NCBI GenBank assembly: GCA_002723275.1
Contig: PBNZ01000038.1
Location: 1-36,586, forward strand
Source: Planctomycetaceae bacterium
GTDB taxonomy: Bacteria; Planctomycetota; Planctomycetia; Pirellulales; Pirellulaceae
Reading direction: 5' to 3'
DNA length: 36,586 nucleotides
In this document: piece after piece, positions 8,541 through 17,293 of the stretch
Position numbering within the stretch: position 1 is the stretch's first letter
Layout: every line of letters starts with the position of its first letter
Program-made: the position numbers and the translations under genes
Notes under the pieces: generated by a model
The model's input: only the letters and a program-made list of their open reading frames with translations
Database searches by the model: none
Told to the model about the DNA's origin: nothing

Positions 8541-9191
8541 ATGGGAAAATCATTAATCATCTACGGCGCTGGCTATCCTGACATCGTTAAGATTATCGAT
8601 GCGATCAATGCCAAGTCAGACACGTGGAGTATTTTGGGATTCATTGACGACTCCCCTGAAAAACCGGGCGAAGACTTATTGGGCTATCCAATCATCGGCA
8701 ACCATCTTCGGATCACTGAATTCAATCACGAAGACACGTGGTTCTTCAATAACGTCTACAGCTCCACACTCAAACGTAAGCGGATTACGGAAAAGCTACT
8801 GCGATTATCCTGCCAACTGGGTCGCATCATCGATCCGGGAGTTGACCTGGCCTTTGCCGAGGTTGGCCGCGGCACGATTATCAATAAAGGAGCCTGCATT
8901 GGCTCCCGGGTACGGATCGGGCAACACTGTGCAATTCGTTTTAATAGTGTGATCAACCATGACAATAACCTGGCCGACCATGTGTTTGTTGCCCCTGGAG
9001 CAACTCTGTGTGGACGGGTGACCATCAAGTCAGGCGCCTACATTGGCGCAGGCAGTACGATCCTCGAAGACGTGACGGTAGGCGAGGATGCCATCGTAGG
9101 TGCAGGTGCCGTTGTCACCCAAGATGTCCCGAACGGTAAAACCGTCATCGGCATTCCAGCTCGACCCCGTCAACCGCACAACGTTTCTTGA
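8541..9191 (+). CDS. NeuD/PglD-like sugar O- or N-acyltransferase
   Basis: The 216-residue protein has the two-part layout of the NeuD/PglD family: an N-terminal Rossmann-like sugar-nucleotide domain (I-I-Y-G-A-G at 6-11, F-I-D-D at 34-37) and a C-terminal left-handed beta-helix of hexapeptide repeats (~105-200, e.g. I-G-S-R-V-R, I-G-A-G-S-T, V-G-A-G-A-V). H140 in the V-I-N-H-D motif matches the catalytic histidine of the family. Such enzymes move an acetyl or other acyl group from CoA to a sugar (sialic acid or an amino-sugar nucleotide) during surface glycan synthesis. Length is typical. No clear ribosome binding site precedes the ATG. It is 70 bases upstream of the oxygenase-like gene and probably co-transcribed. 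Confidence 0.9.
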   Translation: MGKSLIIYGAGYPDIVKIIDAINAKSDTWSILGFIDDSPEKPGEDLLGYPIIGNHLRITEFNHEDTWFFNNVYSSTLKRKRITEKLLRLSCQLGRIIDPGVDLAFAEVGRGTIINKGACIGSRVRIGQHCAIRFNSVINHDNNLADHVFVAPGATLCGRVTIKSGAYIGAGSTILEDVTVGEDAIVGAGAVVTQDVPNGKTVIGIPARPRQPHNVS

Positions 9192-9261
9192 CGACTCTAT
9201 CCTTGAGAACTCAGAAACGATACTGAAACACTCATCCACCCTCACCCACGAGTTTTCCCAA

Positions 9262-9915
9262 ATGAATCTAGCCAACCTTGGTATTTTTGGTGAGCTCGAA
9301 GAGCTGGTCCAAGACGAAGAGCTTCGTCAACTTGTTCGACGCTGTACAACGGCATCGCAACGGGCGGGCCAGAAAATGCGAGACGGTTTCGAATCGAGTG
9401 ACGACGCCAAATACGCCGTTTCCGAAGCAGCACTCAATGGCATCCTTCACCGGGGCGATGATATCAGCGACATTCGCACGAACACCAACATTAGCAACTG
9501 CCTCGTCTTCCACACGAAGAACTTACAAGGGACGGTGATCGACCAAGAAGTTGTCGATTTACGAAATGAGATTGATGAGATCGTCAAAGAGCGAGCGAAA
9601 GAGTTATTCGATGTACCGCTCGACGCGATTGGGGTTAGCGGTCACTTCTGGTATCCACCTGGTGGCTACATGGGCTGGCACACCAATCTCAGGAAACCCG
9701 GCTGGCGTCTCTATATCAACGTCGCAGAAGAAAAGGATCGATCGTTTTTCCGCTACCGTGATCCTATGACGGGTGAAATTTTGACGTGTGATGACGAGCT
9801 TTGGAACTGTCGCGTCTTTCAAATCCGGCAAGACTTACCCTTCTGGCATTGCGTTTACTCGGAAACCAATCGGCACAGTTTTGGTTACCGAATCGACAAG
9901 CCGTTGGAATCGTAG
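9262..9915 (+). CDS. 2OG-Fe(II) oxygenase-like protein
   Basis: The 217-residue protein carries a compact C-terminal block (~125-212) resembling small 2OG-Fe(II)-oxygenase-like proteins known from marine bacteria and viruses: F-W-Y-P-P-G-G-Y-M-G-W-H140-T-N142, then F-F-R-Y-R-D, then W-H196-C-V-Y-S and R-H-S-F-G-Y-R. H140 and H196 would be the iron-binding histidines and R204 or R210 would hold 2-oxoglutarate. The usual acid of H-x-D is Asn here, so either the metal site is altered or this subfamily differs. I place the start at ATG 9262, since upstream in-frame starts would overlap the acyltransferase gene. The neighbours suggest hydroxylation of a sugar, lipid or cell-surface substrate, but the substrate is unknown. 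Confidence 0.75.
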   Translation: MNLANLGIFGELEELVQDEELRQLVRRCTTASQRAGQKMRDGFESSDDAKYAVSEAALNGILHRGDDISDIRTNTNISNCLVFHTKNLQGTVIDQEVVDLRNEIDEIVKERAKELFDVPLDAIGVSGHFWYPPGGYMGWHTNLRKPGWRLYINVAEEKDRSFFRYRDPMTGEILTCDDELWNCRVFQIRQDLPFWHCVYSETNRHSFGYRIDKPLES

Positions 9916-10810
9916 TCAATCTCGACTATCACTTGTGCACGTCGCAGGCTGATGGGCGAAAGACAACTGGCAACTATCCTCCCAAGTGCTTTGGACATGT
10001 CAAAGGTGCTTACCCGACCTACGTAGTGACACCTGCGCCACTGGCCAAGACTTCAAGCTACAGTCCACCAGGGCACCGCATTCAACCAGGACAATGCAGT
10101 CCACCAGGATTCTAATGGGTTGCCTGGGATCGATTTTAACAAAGGCCAACTGCCCTTGGGCAAGCGTCTGCGGATCTCGTTCGCTACCGAGCATACGTTG
10201 CCACCCACAATTTCCGTTTAGGAACTAGCGTTCACAGTTTTCCGCGGTGTCTGAGAAAGTCATCCATCCCGCCCTCCTCACGCTTGCCGGAAAACATGCC
10301 ACCCAGAGGCAAACCTCATGCCCCGACGGTAGACTGACGCTAGCTTCGGGCGGCGATTCGGCCGAAGACTGAGGAGCAACGATCGAAATGACTAATTTGT
10401 GACGAAGACGCGACTTTTCATATTATCTTCGAAGCTGACCGAGGACGTAAAGTTTTGGAAATCGCCGCTCGACCAGCTGAAATCTCCGCAAATTGTTCTT
10501 ACCGCGTTTCTTACAAAACGCTACTATTCCCCATGTTGCGCTGGGTCGCTGATCCTTCAGGGAAGAGTGAACCAGCGTACTCCCAAGTCAATGAGTCGAA
10601 CGGATGGAGTTCCCAGCAGGTGAAGACATCGACCGTAGGCGATGAGAGCAGGAACCAGGGCCCCCCTGTCTGCACGGATTCCTGCGGCATTTCGAATGAA
10701 CATCACGGGAATTACATCGAGTCAAACTCGTCGACAAAGTGACGGGTTTAGACTCCTCAGGAAGACGTTGTGATTTTTACTCTGGCTTGCATGTAAGCCG
10801 AGGGGTCAAC
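9916..10810. other. 895-bp stretch without a convincing gene
   Basis: Several open frames of 60-105 codons exist on both strands, but they overlap each other, lack ribosome binding sites and show no recognisable composition. I see an 18-bp tandem repeat at 10061-10114 and an imperfect hairpin at 10648-10685 (GCAGGAA/TTCCTGC). The size of the gap inside a glycan-type locus could mean a decayed gene, but I cannot align any frame to a known protein. Confidence 0.45.
10061..10114. repeat. 18-bp tandem repeat, three units
   Basis: Three consecutive 18-bp units start at 10061, 10079 and 10097. Each begins CA(G/T)TC(C/A)ACCAGG, and the first and third units share 12 identical leading bases; the last six bases vary. 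The unit is a multiple of three, as in coding repeats, but no gene is evident here. Confidence 0.7.
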
Positions 10811-11686
10811 ATGGATGTTTCCATCATTATCACCACCTACAACCACCCACGCTGGCTGGAGCGGGTTTTGTGGGGCTATCGGTTCCAAACCCATCAACGC
10901 CTTGAAATCGTTGTGGCCGATGATGGTTCCGACGAACCGACTCGGCAAACGATTGAAGCGATGCGTGAGAAGACAGGCCTCACCATTCGTCATATCTGGC
11001 ACGAGGATGATGGATTTCGCAAATGCGAGATTCTGAACAAAGCAATTCTAGCAGCGACTCATCCCTACCTGATATTTACTGACGGCGACTGCGTACCCCG
11101 CAAAGACTTCCTGGAGCAACACATTCGCCTTTCTGAACCGAATACATTTTTGTCGGGTGGTGTCGTCCGATTACCGCAAAGTGTCAGCAAGCTCATTTCT
11201 CAAGAGACAATTCAGACAGGTCAAGCACTCGACTGGCGGTGGCTACGACAAAAGGGGCTCCCATGGAGTCGCAAGGCCATCCGTCTCACGCGAAACCAAG
11301 GAATCGCTCGTTTCCTGGATGGAATTACGACGACTCGTCCAACGTTCAACGGACACAATGTTTCGGCCTGGAAGTCCGACATCATCCGTGTCAACGGCTT
11401 CAATGAAGAGATGAAGTACGGCGGGCTGGACCGCGAAATCGGCGAACGGATAGTCCATGCAGGAGTTCAAGCCAAACAGGTTCGTCATCGAGCAGTTTGT
11501 GTCCATCTCCATCACCAACGTTCTTATGCGACTTCGCAGAGCTGGAGTCACAACAATTCGATCCGCACGGCGACCGCCCAGAACCAGCGGCAGTGGACCG
11601 AAAAAGGTCTAGACCAACACGCCCAGGATGCGAGTTACATTCGTGAAGTCTCTCATCCCTTGGATCAAGTGTACGAGGCAGCTTAG
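10811..11686 (+). CDS. Family 2 glycosyltransferase
   Basis: The 291-residue protein is a GT-A fold transferase of family GT2: an N-terminal nucleotide-sugar domain begins V-S-I-I-I-T-T-Y-N (3-11), V-V-A-D-D-G-S lies at 34-40, and the metal-binding D91-G-D93 follows a beta strand. A C-terminal acceptor segment (~179-215, F-N-G-H-N-V-S and G-G-L-D-R-E-I) resembles the galactosyltransferase-type C domain. It transfers a sugar from a nucleotide donor, probably to a lipopolysaccharide or other surface glycan. The start at ATG 10811 is supported by GAGGGG at 10800-10805, five bases upstream; an earlier in-frame start at 10739 lacks one. No transmembrane helix is visible, so it acts on the cytoplasmic side. 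Confidence 0.93.
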   Translation: MDVSIIITTYNHPRWLERVLWGYRFQTHQRLEIVVADDGSDEPTRQTIEAMREKTGLTIRHIWHEDDGFRKCEILNKAILAATHPYLIFTDGDCVPRKDFLEQHIRLSEPNTFLSGGVVRLPQSVSKLISQETIQTGQALDWRWLRQKGLPWSRKAIRLTRNQGIARFLDGITTTRPTFNGHNVSAWKSDIIRVNGFNEEMKYGGLDREIGERIVHAGVQAKQVRHRAVCVHLHHQRSYATSQSWSHNNSIRTATAQNQRQWTEKGLDQHAQDASYIREVSHPLDQVYEAA

Positions 11687-12040
11687 TCGAGGATTCAGTC
11701 TGCTCGAATTATAAGTTTCTGCGGCACAGCGGGGAAGTTTCTTGCTGCAATCGCACTCGGTGTCTCAAAATCAAATCGCCGCAGGATCCACAACCGTAAA
11801 TCTTGTCCTGGAACGCTCCGATTTCGCGATCTCCAGCGAGTGGCTTGCCTGAATCCGAAAGAGACACCGATAAATCCTTGTGGATTCTGTGTTGTCGTCC
11901 GTAAATTCAACCGATTGTTCGAGCGATCAGGCTGATGCCTGGCACCTCATGTCGATCGAGGTGTCTAACTCTTGCTTGATTTAGTCCGTCGGTTGGCGAT
12001 AGCATATTGGGAACTCAGTCTTCTCCCTGGAGATCAGAAG
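11687..12040. other. Intergenic stretch, no gene seen
   Basis: A 71-codon minus-strand frame (11695-11910) has no ribosome binding site and a random-looking composition. Nothing else stands out in this stretch. Confidence 0.4.
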
Positions 12041-13489
12041 ATGGAAGGTCACGCCAGCACAAATCACCTGCATGCGTTCTCCGCTTTGCATGCGAGGCAA
12101 AGAGAGGGGCTAACACTTTTGACTCGCCGCGGCATGCTGAAGGCGAGCATGAGCGGGATGGCTGGATTAACGCTCCCCGCACTCCTTCAAGCACGAGCGG
12201 CGGCCGGTTCAACGGCGGCACCGACAGGAAAGAGCGTCATCTTACTGTGGATGGCGGGCGGCCCGAGTCACATTGACACCTGGGACCCCAAGCCGGATCG
12301 ACCATACGAAAATCGAGGCCCCTTTAGCGTCACGTCGACGGCACTTCCTGGAACGTTCATCTGTGAGCATCTTCCAAAACAAGCGAAGATGCTTGATCGG
12401 TTCACGCTGATACGCAGCGTTGATTGTCGTAAAAGTAATCATGAGCCGAACATGGTGATGCAAACGGGGCACCGGTCAGCAGCACCACGCGTCGAACGGG
12501 ATGGGGGGATGTACCCCGCGATCGGCTCCATCGTTGCCAAGCATCATGGTGCCAATGAACTGGGGGTTCCCCCTTACGTTGCATTTCAGCGATCGCGATC
12601 GCATCTTGCCTACGGAGGATACCTGGGACAGACCTACGATCCGTTTATCGCCGAGCGTGCAGCCAGCTTGCCGATCTATGATCTCGTCGGAAAAGAAACG
12701 GGCAAGACATCCAAGGCGGAGATGTTCCAATTCGCCCCAGGACTAACGCTCGATCGCATCCACCAACGACAATCGATGCTGAAACAACTCGACCGATTAA
12801 GACGAGGCCTCGACCAGACGGGCTCGATGGACGCCATGGATTCGTTCACTCAACAGGCCGTCGATCTGATTGCCGGACAGCGAGCTCAAAGAGCATTTGA
12901 CCTATCGAAAGAGCCGACCGAGGTCCGCGAGCGATACGGAAAACATCTGTGGTGTCAGAAGGCGTTACTCGCGAGACGCCTCGTGGAAGCTGGGGTTGCC
13001 TTCGTCACCATCGATCTCAGCTACCACACCGCATCCGGCACCTGGGATACTCATGGGGATAACATTCCGCCCTACGGTGGGATTAAAAAGGGGCTGGGAC
13101 CTCTCCTGCCACTTTTCGACCACCTAATTACGACGCTGGTCGATGATCTGGATCGCTGCGACCTGTTGGACAACACCCTGGTGATTGCCATGGGGGAATT
13201 TGGCCGGACTCCGCAAATCGGAACACAGGGCAGCACAGATGGTCGCAATCACTGGCCCGAAGTAATGTCCATGTGCCTGGCGGGCGGTGGCCTGCGACAC
13301 GGTCAGGTCATTGGCTCGACCGAGGCGGATGGCGGCTATATCCGAAGTCGACCCGTGACCCCAGGTGATCTTTCAGCAACGATCTATCGCCATTTTGGCA
13401 TCCCCCTGGAAACGACTTACGAGGACAGTCGTGGACGCCCTCGCTATGCTGTCCAGGAAAACGGACGTCCGATCAGCGAGCTAATCTGA
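12041..13489 (+). CDS. DUF1501 family protein, Tat-exported
   Basis: The 482-residue protein belongs to the DUF1501 family, an alkaline-phosphatase/sulfatase-like fold abundant in planctomycetes. A twin-arginine signal is visible (T-R29-R30-G-M-L, then a hydrophobic stretch to ~residue 55), implying folded export to the periplasm. Family landmarks include G-G-P-S-H-I-D-T-W-D soon after the signal, W-D-T-H-G-D, and M-G-E-F-G-R-T-P near the C-terminus. I chose ATG 12041 because GGAG (12029-12032) lies eight bases upstream and because it puts the RR motif in the usual place; an earlier in-frame start at 11972 has no such support. The biochemical role of the family is not established. It usually sits next to a DUF1549/DUF1553 gene, which is absent here. 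Confidence 0.92.
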   Translation: MEGHASTNHLHAFSALHARQREGLTLLTRRGMLKASMSGMAGLTLPALLQARAAAGSTAAPTGKSVILLWMAGGPSHIDTWDPKPDRPYENRGPFSVTSTALPGTFICEHLPKQAKMLDRFTLIRSVDCRKSNHEPNMVMQTGHRSAAPRVERDGGMYPAIGSIVAKHHGANELGVPPYVAFQRSRSHLAYGGYLGQTYDPFIAERAASLPIYDLVGKETGKTSKAEMFQFAPGLTLDRIHQRQSMLKQLDRLRRGLDQTGSMDAMDSFTQQAVDLIAGQRAQRAFDLSKEPTEVRERYGKHLWCQKALLARRLVEAGVAFVTIDLSYHTASGTWDTHGDNIPPYGGIKKGLGPLLPLFDHLITTLVDDLDRCDLLDNTLVIAMGEFGRTPQIGTQGSTDGRNHWPEVMSMCLAGGGLRHGQVIGSTEADGGYIRSRPVTPGDLSATIYRHFGIPLETTYEDSRGRPRYAVQENGRPISELI

Positions 13490-13621
13490 CCCCCTCATGG
13501 CCAAGAGGCCCCTAGTTTTTGTAGCATGGGGGACTTCTGGCTCTGGCTGGACGTATCGTCCGATCTTGCCTGAGCCCCAAATTGACTCTCTCACTGCAGA
13601 CTTGCTACCTCCAAGCTGACC

Positions 13622-14656
13622 ATGGAAATAAACGGACAGACGAATGTCACGTCACAACTCTTTGGACGTGGAACCTCTAACGAACTCGCTGCATCCCTGG
13701 GAAATTTTGTCGTGACGACAATGCCCGTTCCCTGGCAATTCGTTCAGGAACGGATCGGCGGCACACCTTTAGCCGTAGAAATGGTCGACTCGATGGAAAT
13801 ATCGATCGTCGAAGAGGCCATCGACCGATTACCCGACTGCGATACGGTTTTGGCAGTCGGAGGAGGTCGAGCGATTGACTTCGGCAAGTACATGTCATGG
13901 AAGCGGGGCTGTCGACTCGTCTCCATGCCCACGGTGTTGAGCGTCGATGCCTTCGTTACGCCAAAAGCGGGCCTACGAGTCGACCATCGAGTGGAATACC
14001 TGGGTGAAAGCAGCCCCGACCCACTGGTCATCGACTACGATCTTTTGCGGCTTGCACCGAATGAGTTGAATATTGCGGGCGCCGGTGATCTGCTGTCAAT
14101 CCATACGGCGACCCTCGACTGGGAACTCGCGGAGGCAAGCGGCCGTAGCGAATATCCTTTTTCGGGAGACGACGTTTCCAAAGCGCGACAGATCCTTGCC
14201 CAGGTCGACAAGGAAGCCGACGAAATTCGCACCTGTACCGACCGCGGCCTGCAAGCCATCGTCGATGGCTACATGCAGGTGAACACCATCTGCCTGCCCG
14301 CCGATCATTACCGGGTTGAGGAGGGTAGCGAGCACTTCTTATTCTATGAATTGGAAGAGCGACTACAGCGTCCGTTTATCCACGGCCAGATCGTCGCGTT
14401 GGGAATCTATGTAATGAGTCGACTCCAAGAGAATCGGCACGGGGAAGTCGTTGCCCTGATGGATCGTCTGGGCTTGGATTATCGACCCGCATCGTTAGAA
14501 ATCGAGCGAGACCAGCTGGAGGCATCATTACTCGCGTTGGCGGGCTACGTTCGTCAATCAGGTTTTTGGCACTCCGTGATCGACGAGCGGTCGATCGAAC
14601 CCGTTTGGATCACGAAACTGTGCGATGATCTGTATGGTGACTCGAGACAGGTGTAA
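13622..14656 (+). CDS. Glycerol-1-phosphate dehydrogenase-like metal-dependent dehydrogenase
   Basis: The 344-residue protein fits the iron-containing alcohol dehydrogenase / glycerol-1-phosphate dehydrogenase superfamily. A glycine-rich NAD(P) motif lies at V-G-G-G-R-A-I-D (79-86), followed by the family's M-P-T-V-L-S-V-D-A segment (102-110). The metal ligands appear complete: D156 in G-A-G-D, H238 in E-G-S-E-H, and H254 in F-I-H-G-Q, with the spacing expected for the family. Related enzymes reduce dihydroxyacetone phosphate to sn-glycerol-1-phosphate in archaea and some bacteria (AraM). Here the next genes encode a PLP enzyme, starting 2 bases after the stop, and a permease, so another small phosphorylated or hydroxy-carbonyl substrate is equally possible. 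No ribosome binding site is clear at the ATG. Confidence 0.85.
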   Translation: MEINGQTNVTSQLFGRGTSNELAASLGNFVVTTMPVPWQFVQERIGGTPLAVEMVDSMEISIVEEAIDRLPDCDTVLAVGGGRAIDFGKYMSWKRGCRLVSMPTVLSVDAFVTPKAGLRVDHRVEYLGESSPDPLVIDYDLLRLAPNELNIAGAGDLLSIHTATLDWELAEASGRSEYPFSGDDVSKARQILAQVDKEADEIRTCTDRGLQAIVDGYMQVNTICLPADHYRVEEGSEHFLFYELEERLQRPFIHGQIVALGIYVMSRLQENRHGEVVALMDRLGLDYRPASLEIERDQLEASLLALAGYVRQSGFWHSVIDERSIEPVWITKLCDDLYGDSRQV

Positions 14657-14658
14657 CC

Positions 14659-15825
14659 TTGAAAGAAAAGAACATTTACGAGTCCTTAGGACTACGACCC
14701 ATCATTAATGCCGCGGGAACATTCACCGATCTTGGCGGCTCGCTCATGCCTGAACCTGTTGTCGAGGCATGGCTGCAGGCCTCCCAACATTTCGTCGATC
14801 TCAAAGAGCTTCAAGATCGAGTCGGAACCCGAATTGCCGAAATGCTCAACGTCGAATCGGCGTTGGTTACGGGCGGAGCCGCCAGCGGCATTCTGCTGGG
14901 AGTCTCCGCAGCATTAACCCTCCGCAATTCACAATTCCCCCAGAAAAACTGCACGGCCTCTGAGGGCCAACCCTACGAAGTCATCCGACAAAAAGCGCAC
15001 CGTGACATCTACGATCGACAGCTTGAAACTTGCGGCATCAAGATCGTTGAGGTTGGCTCCGAAGACGAGTTCCAAGAGCATATCTCGGACCGGACCGCGT
15101 TGATGATGAGCTACAACGTCTACGATCCTGAGTCTCCTATTCGGCACGAAACCTGGCTAAAACTAGCCAAGCAGCACGACATTCCGACTTTGCTCGATGC
15201 CGCTGCCGATATCCCTCCGATCGAAAACCTATGGAACTTCCACCAGATGGGCTATGACATGGTGGCCTTTAGCGGAGGCAAAGCGATTCGTGGCCCTCAA
15301 AGCAGTGGTCTCCTGGTAGGAGGAAGCCGATACATCGAGGCAGCCAAACAAAATGCAGTCCCCATCGAGGGCACGATCGGTCGCGTCGCAAAGGTTGCGA
15401 AGGAAGATATCGTTGCACTCTGGCGAGCCCTGGAATTGTTCATTGCTGACGGGCCGACAAATGGGAACGAAATCAGCGGCCGCTGCCAAAGGCAATTGCA
15501 GACGATTAAGGCAATGCTCTCGGACATAGCTGACTTGAAAACCGATTACATTACGCCAGCCGTGGCCAATCATTTTCCCCACCTGCTGCTGACCTGGAAT
15601 GAGGTAGAAACGGGGCTCACCAAAGAGGCGTTTGCCGAGCAATTACGTGAAGGGACGCCCGCCATCGCAACAGGACGAGTCTACGGTACCGGATCTGAAG
15701 GCTTGTTGATTTCCGCTATCAATCTTCAGCCGGGAGAAGAAACCCAAGTTGGAGAATGTCTCCGAGAGGTTTTCCTGAATGGGACGCATATTTCCGTGAG
15801 TGGTTCCAATCCGTCAAGGAAGTAA
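14659..15825 (+). CDS. SelA-like PLP-dependent enzyme
   Basis: The 388-residue product is a fold-type I PLP enzyme of the selenocysteine synthase-like (SelA/DgaE) group. It begins with the family's I-Y-E-S-L-G-L-R-P-I-I-N-A-A-G-T (6-21), has T-G-G-A-A-S-G (71-77) for phosphate binding, D180-A-A-A for the PLP ring nitrogen, and S-G-G-K208 as the Schiff-base lysine. Members outside true SelA act as ammonia-lyases or aminotransferases on amino sugars and related compounds, for instance D-glucosaminate-6-phosphate. True SelA is unlikely, as no selenocysteine genes are nearby. The start is a TTG two bases after the previous stop, indicating translational coupling. The permease gene follows after four bases. 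Confidence 0.88.
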   Translation: MKEKNIYESLGLRPIINAAGTFTDLGGSLMPEPVVEAWLQASQHFVDLKELQDRVGTRIAEMLNVESALVTGGAASGILLGVSAALTLRNSQFPQKNCTASEGQPYEVIRQKAHRDIYDRQLETCGIKIVEVGSEDEFQEHISDRTALMMSYNVYDPESPIRHETWLKLAKQHDIPTLLDAAADIPPIENLWNFHQMGYDMVAFSGGKAIRGPQSSGLLVGGSRYIEAAKQNAVPIEGTIGRVAKVAKEDIVALWRALELFIADGPTNGNEISGRCQRQLQTIKAMLSDIADLKTDYITPAVANHFPHLLLTWNEVETGLTKEAFAEQLREGTPAIATGRVYGTGSEGLLISAINLQPGEETQVGECLREVFLNGTHISVSGSNPSRK

Positions 15826-15829
15826 TGTT

Positions 15830-17287
15830 TTGAATAAACCAAGCGACCAAGATTCCCTAGAACTATCGAAATTCGGATACACGCAGCGCTTGCGACGCAC
15901 CATGAACGCGTTTTCAAGCTTTGCAATCTCGTTTTCCTTGATCTCCATTACCACAGGTATCTTCGCCGGTTTCTCGTTTGGATTTCGCGAGGTGGGCCCG
16001 ATCATTATCTGGTCGTGGACAATCGTCCTCTTTGGACAGCTCCTGATGGCAACCGTGATCGCTGAACTCTCAACGCGATTTCCCCTGGCAGGCTACGGCT
16101 ACCAATGGACCTCTCGGTTAATGAACCCTCACTACGGATATTTCGTGGGTTGGTTACTGTTGCTCCAGTTTTTGACAGGATTCCCAGGAGTTTGTTACGC
16201 GTTGGCGGAGTACTCTCATGGTTTCTTTGGACTGCCTCACGGTTTCCCCGTTTCCTGGCTAACCGTGGTGATTATTTCAGTCATTGCCGTCACACACATT
16301 GCCGGTATTCGAATCGCGTCATTGGTCAACGACTATGGGGTCATCGCAGAAATCATCGGCGTCATTCTGATCACCGTTGTCTTGCTTGGGATGTTTGGGT
16401 TCAGCCAAGAGACCGATTGGTCTCAACTTTTCAAATCGGTGAATTGGAGAACCGGAGAGGCAGCGACTTTTTCCAGCTTTTGCCTCTCTCTGTTGATGGG
16501 TGCGTGGTGTCTAACGGGTTTTGAAGCGGCCGCAGATATGGCGGAAGAAACTCGCAATCCTCGCAAGGTAGTGCCGCGGGCGGTAATCAGTGCAGAGTTG
16601 ACGTCGGGCATCGCAGGTTTCTTGATGCTGGTCGGTTTCTTGATCGCCATCCCGAATATCGAATCGATCCAAGCCAGCGAAACACCATTGCTGGACATTC
16701 TGGGAGCTCATTTTGGGTCGACCACGACAACTATCACAATGATTTTTGTATTCATCTCCATCTTTGCGTGTGGAGTCGCCAGTATGGCAGCGACGACTCG
16801 CCTTATTTTCTCTCTGGCAAGAGACAACATGTTGCCCGCTTCAACTCTCTTGAAGTCAGTCCATGCAACGCGTCAGTCCCCCACCGGAGCGATCGCCATC
16901 GTGGCTCTCATCTCAATCGCGGTCGTACTCATTCTTGATGACTTGGCGAAGATCACATCCGTTTCTGCGACCGCCGGATATCTGGGCTACTCAGCTATCG
17001 CCTTGTGTGCATTGCTGGCAAAGCCCGGCGACACAAGTGGTGAATATTTCTCACTCGGCCGGCTCCGGAAGCCAATCTGCCTGATCGCGATCGTCTGGAC
17101 ATTGGGAGTTGTCGGAGCTTTAACGATTCCTAAGATCGACGGTGGACACCAGAGTGCCATCAGCACGTCGATCGGTATTGCGGCCGGGATTATTCTGTAT
17201 TTCTTATTCGTTTATAGCCGCATACGACAAGGCACCGCAGGCCCGACATCCGAGCAGGATTACCCGGCCAGTGAGGAAGCAGAGTAG
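15830..17287 (+). CDS. APC superfamily amino acid/amine permease
   Basis: The 485-residue protein is an integral inner-membrane transporter with about 12 hydrophobic segments. The first contains the unwound-helix signature of amino acid/polyamine/organocation transporters (S-I-T-T-G-I-F-A-G-F), followed by E-L-S-T-R-F-P-L-A-G-Y-G-Y; G-F-E-A-A-A-D-M-A-E-E-T-R-N-P lies in the middle, typical of GABA/amine-type permeases. I start it at TTG 15830, since AAGGA at 15816-15820 lies nine bases upstream; a GTG at 15800 would overlap the PLP gene. It is the third gene of a packed unit and probably imports the amine or amino acid that the upstream enzymes convert. It ends six bases from the convergent methyltransferase gene. 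Confidence 0.93.
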   Translation: MNKPSDQDSLELSKFGYTQRLRRTMNAFSSFAISFSLISITTGIFAGFSFGFREVGPIIIWSWTIVLFGQLLMATVIAELSTRFPLAGYGYQWTSRLMNPHYGYFVGWLLLLQFLTGFPGVCYALAEYSHGFFGLPHGFPVSWLTVVIISVIAVTHIAGIRIASLVNDYGVIAEIIGVILITVVLLGMFGFSQETDWSQLFKSVNWRTGEAATFSSFCLSLLMGAWCLTGFEAAADMAEETRNPRKVVPRAVISAELTSGIAGFLMLVGFLIAIPNIESIQASETPLLDILGAHFGSTTTTITMIFVFISIFACGVASMAATTRLIFSLARDNMLPASTLLKSVHATRQSPTGAIAIVALISIAVVLILDDLAKITSVSATAGYLGYSAIALCALLAKPGDTSGEYFSLGRLRKPICLIAIVWTLGVVGALTIPKIDGGHQSAISTSIGIAAGIILYFLFVYSRIRQGTAGPTSEQDYPASEEAE

Positions 17288-17293
17288 GCTTGC

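Noticed and set aside
10648-10685. Hairpin GCAGGAA/TTCCTGC as a terminator
   Set aside because: No T-tract follows and there is no gene directly upstream to terminate.
10455-10742. 95-codon plus-strand frame before the glycosyltransferase
   Set aside because: It starts without a ribosome binding site, overlaps another frame of similar size, and its composition is not protein-like.
11695-11910. 71-codon minus-strand frame
   Set aside because: No ribosome binding site and no recognisable features.
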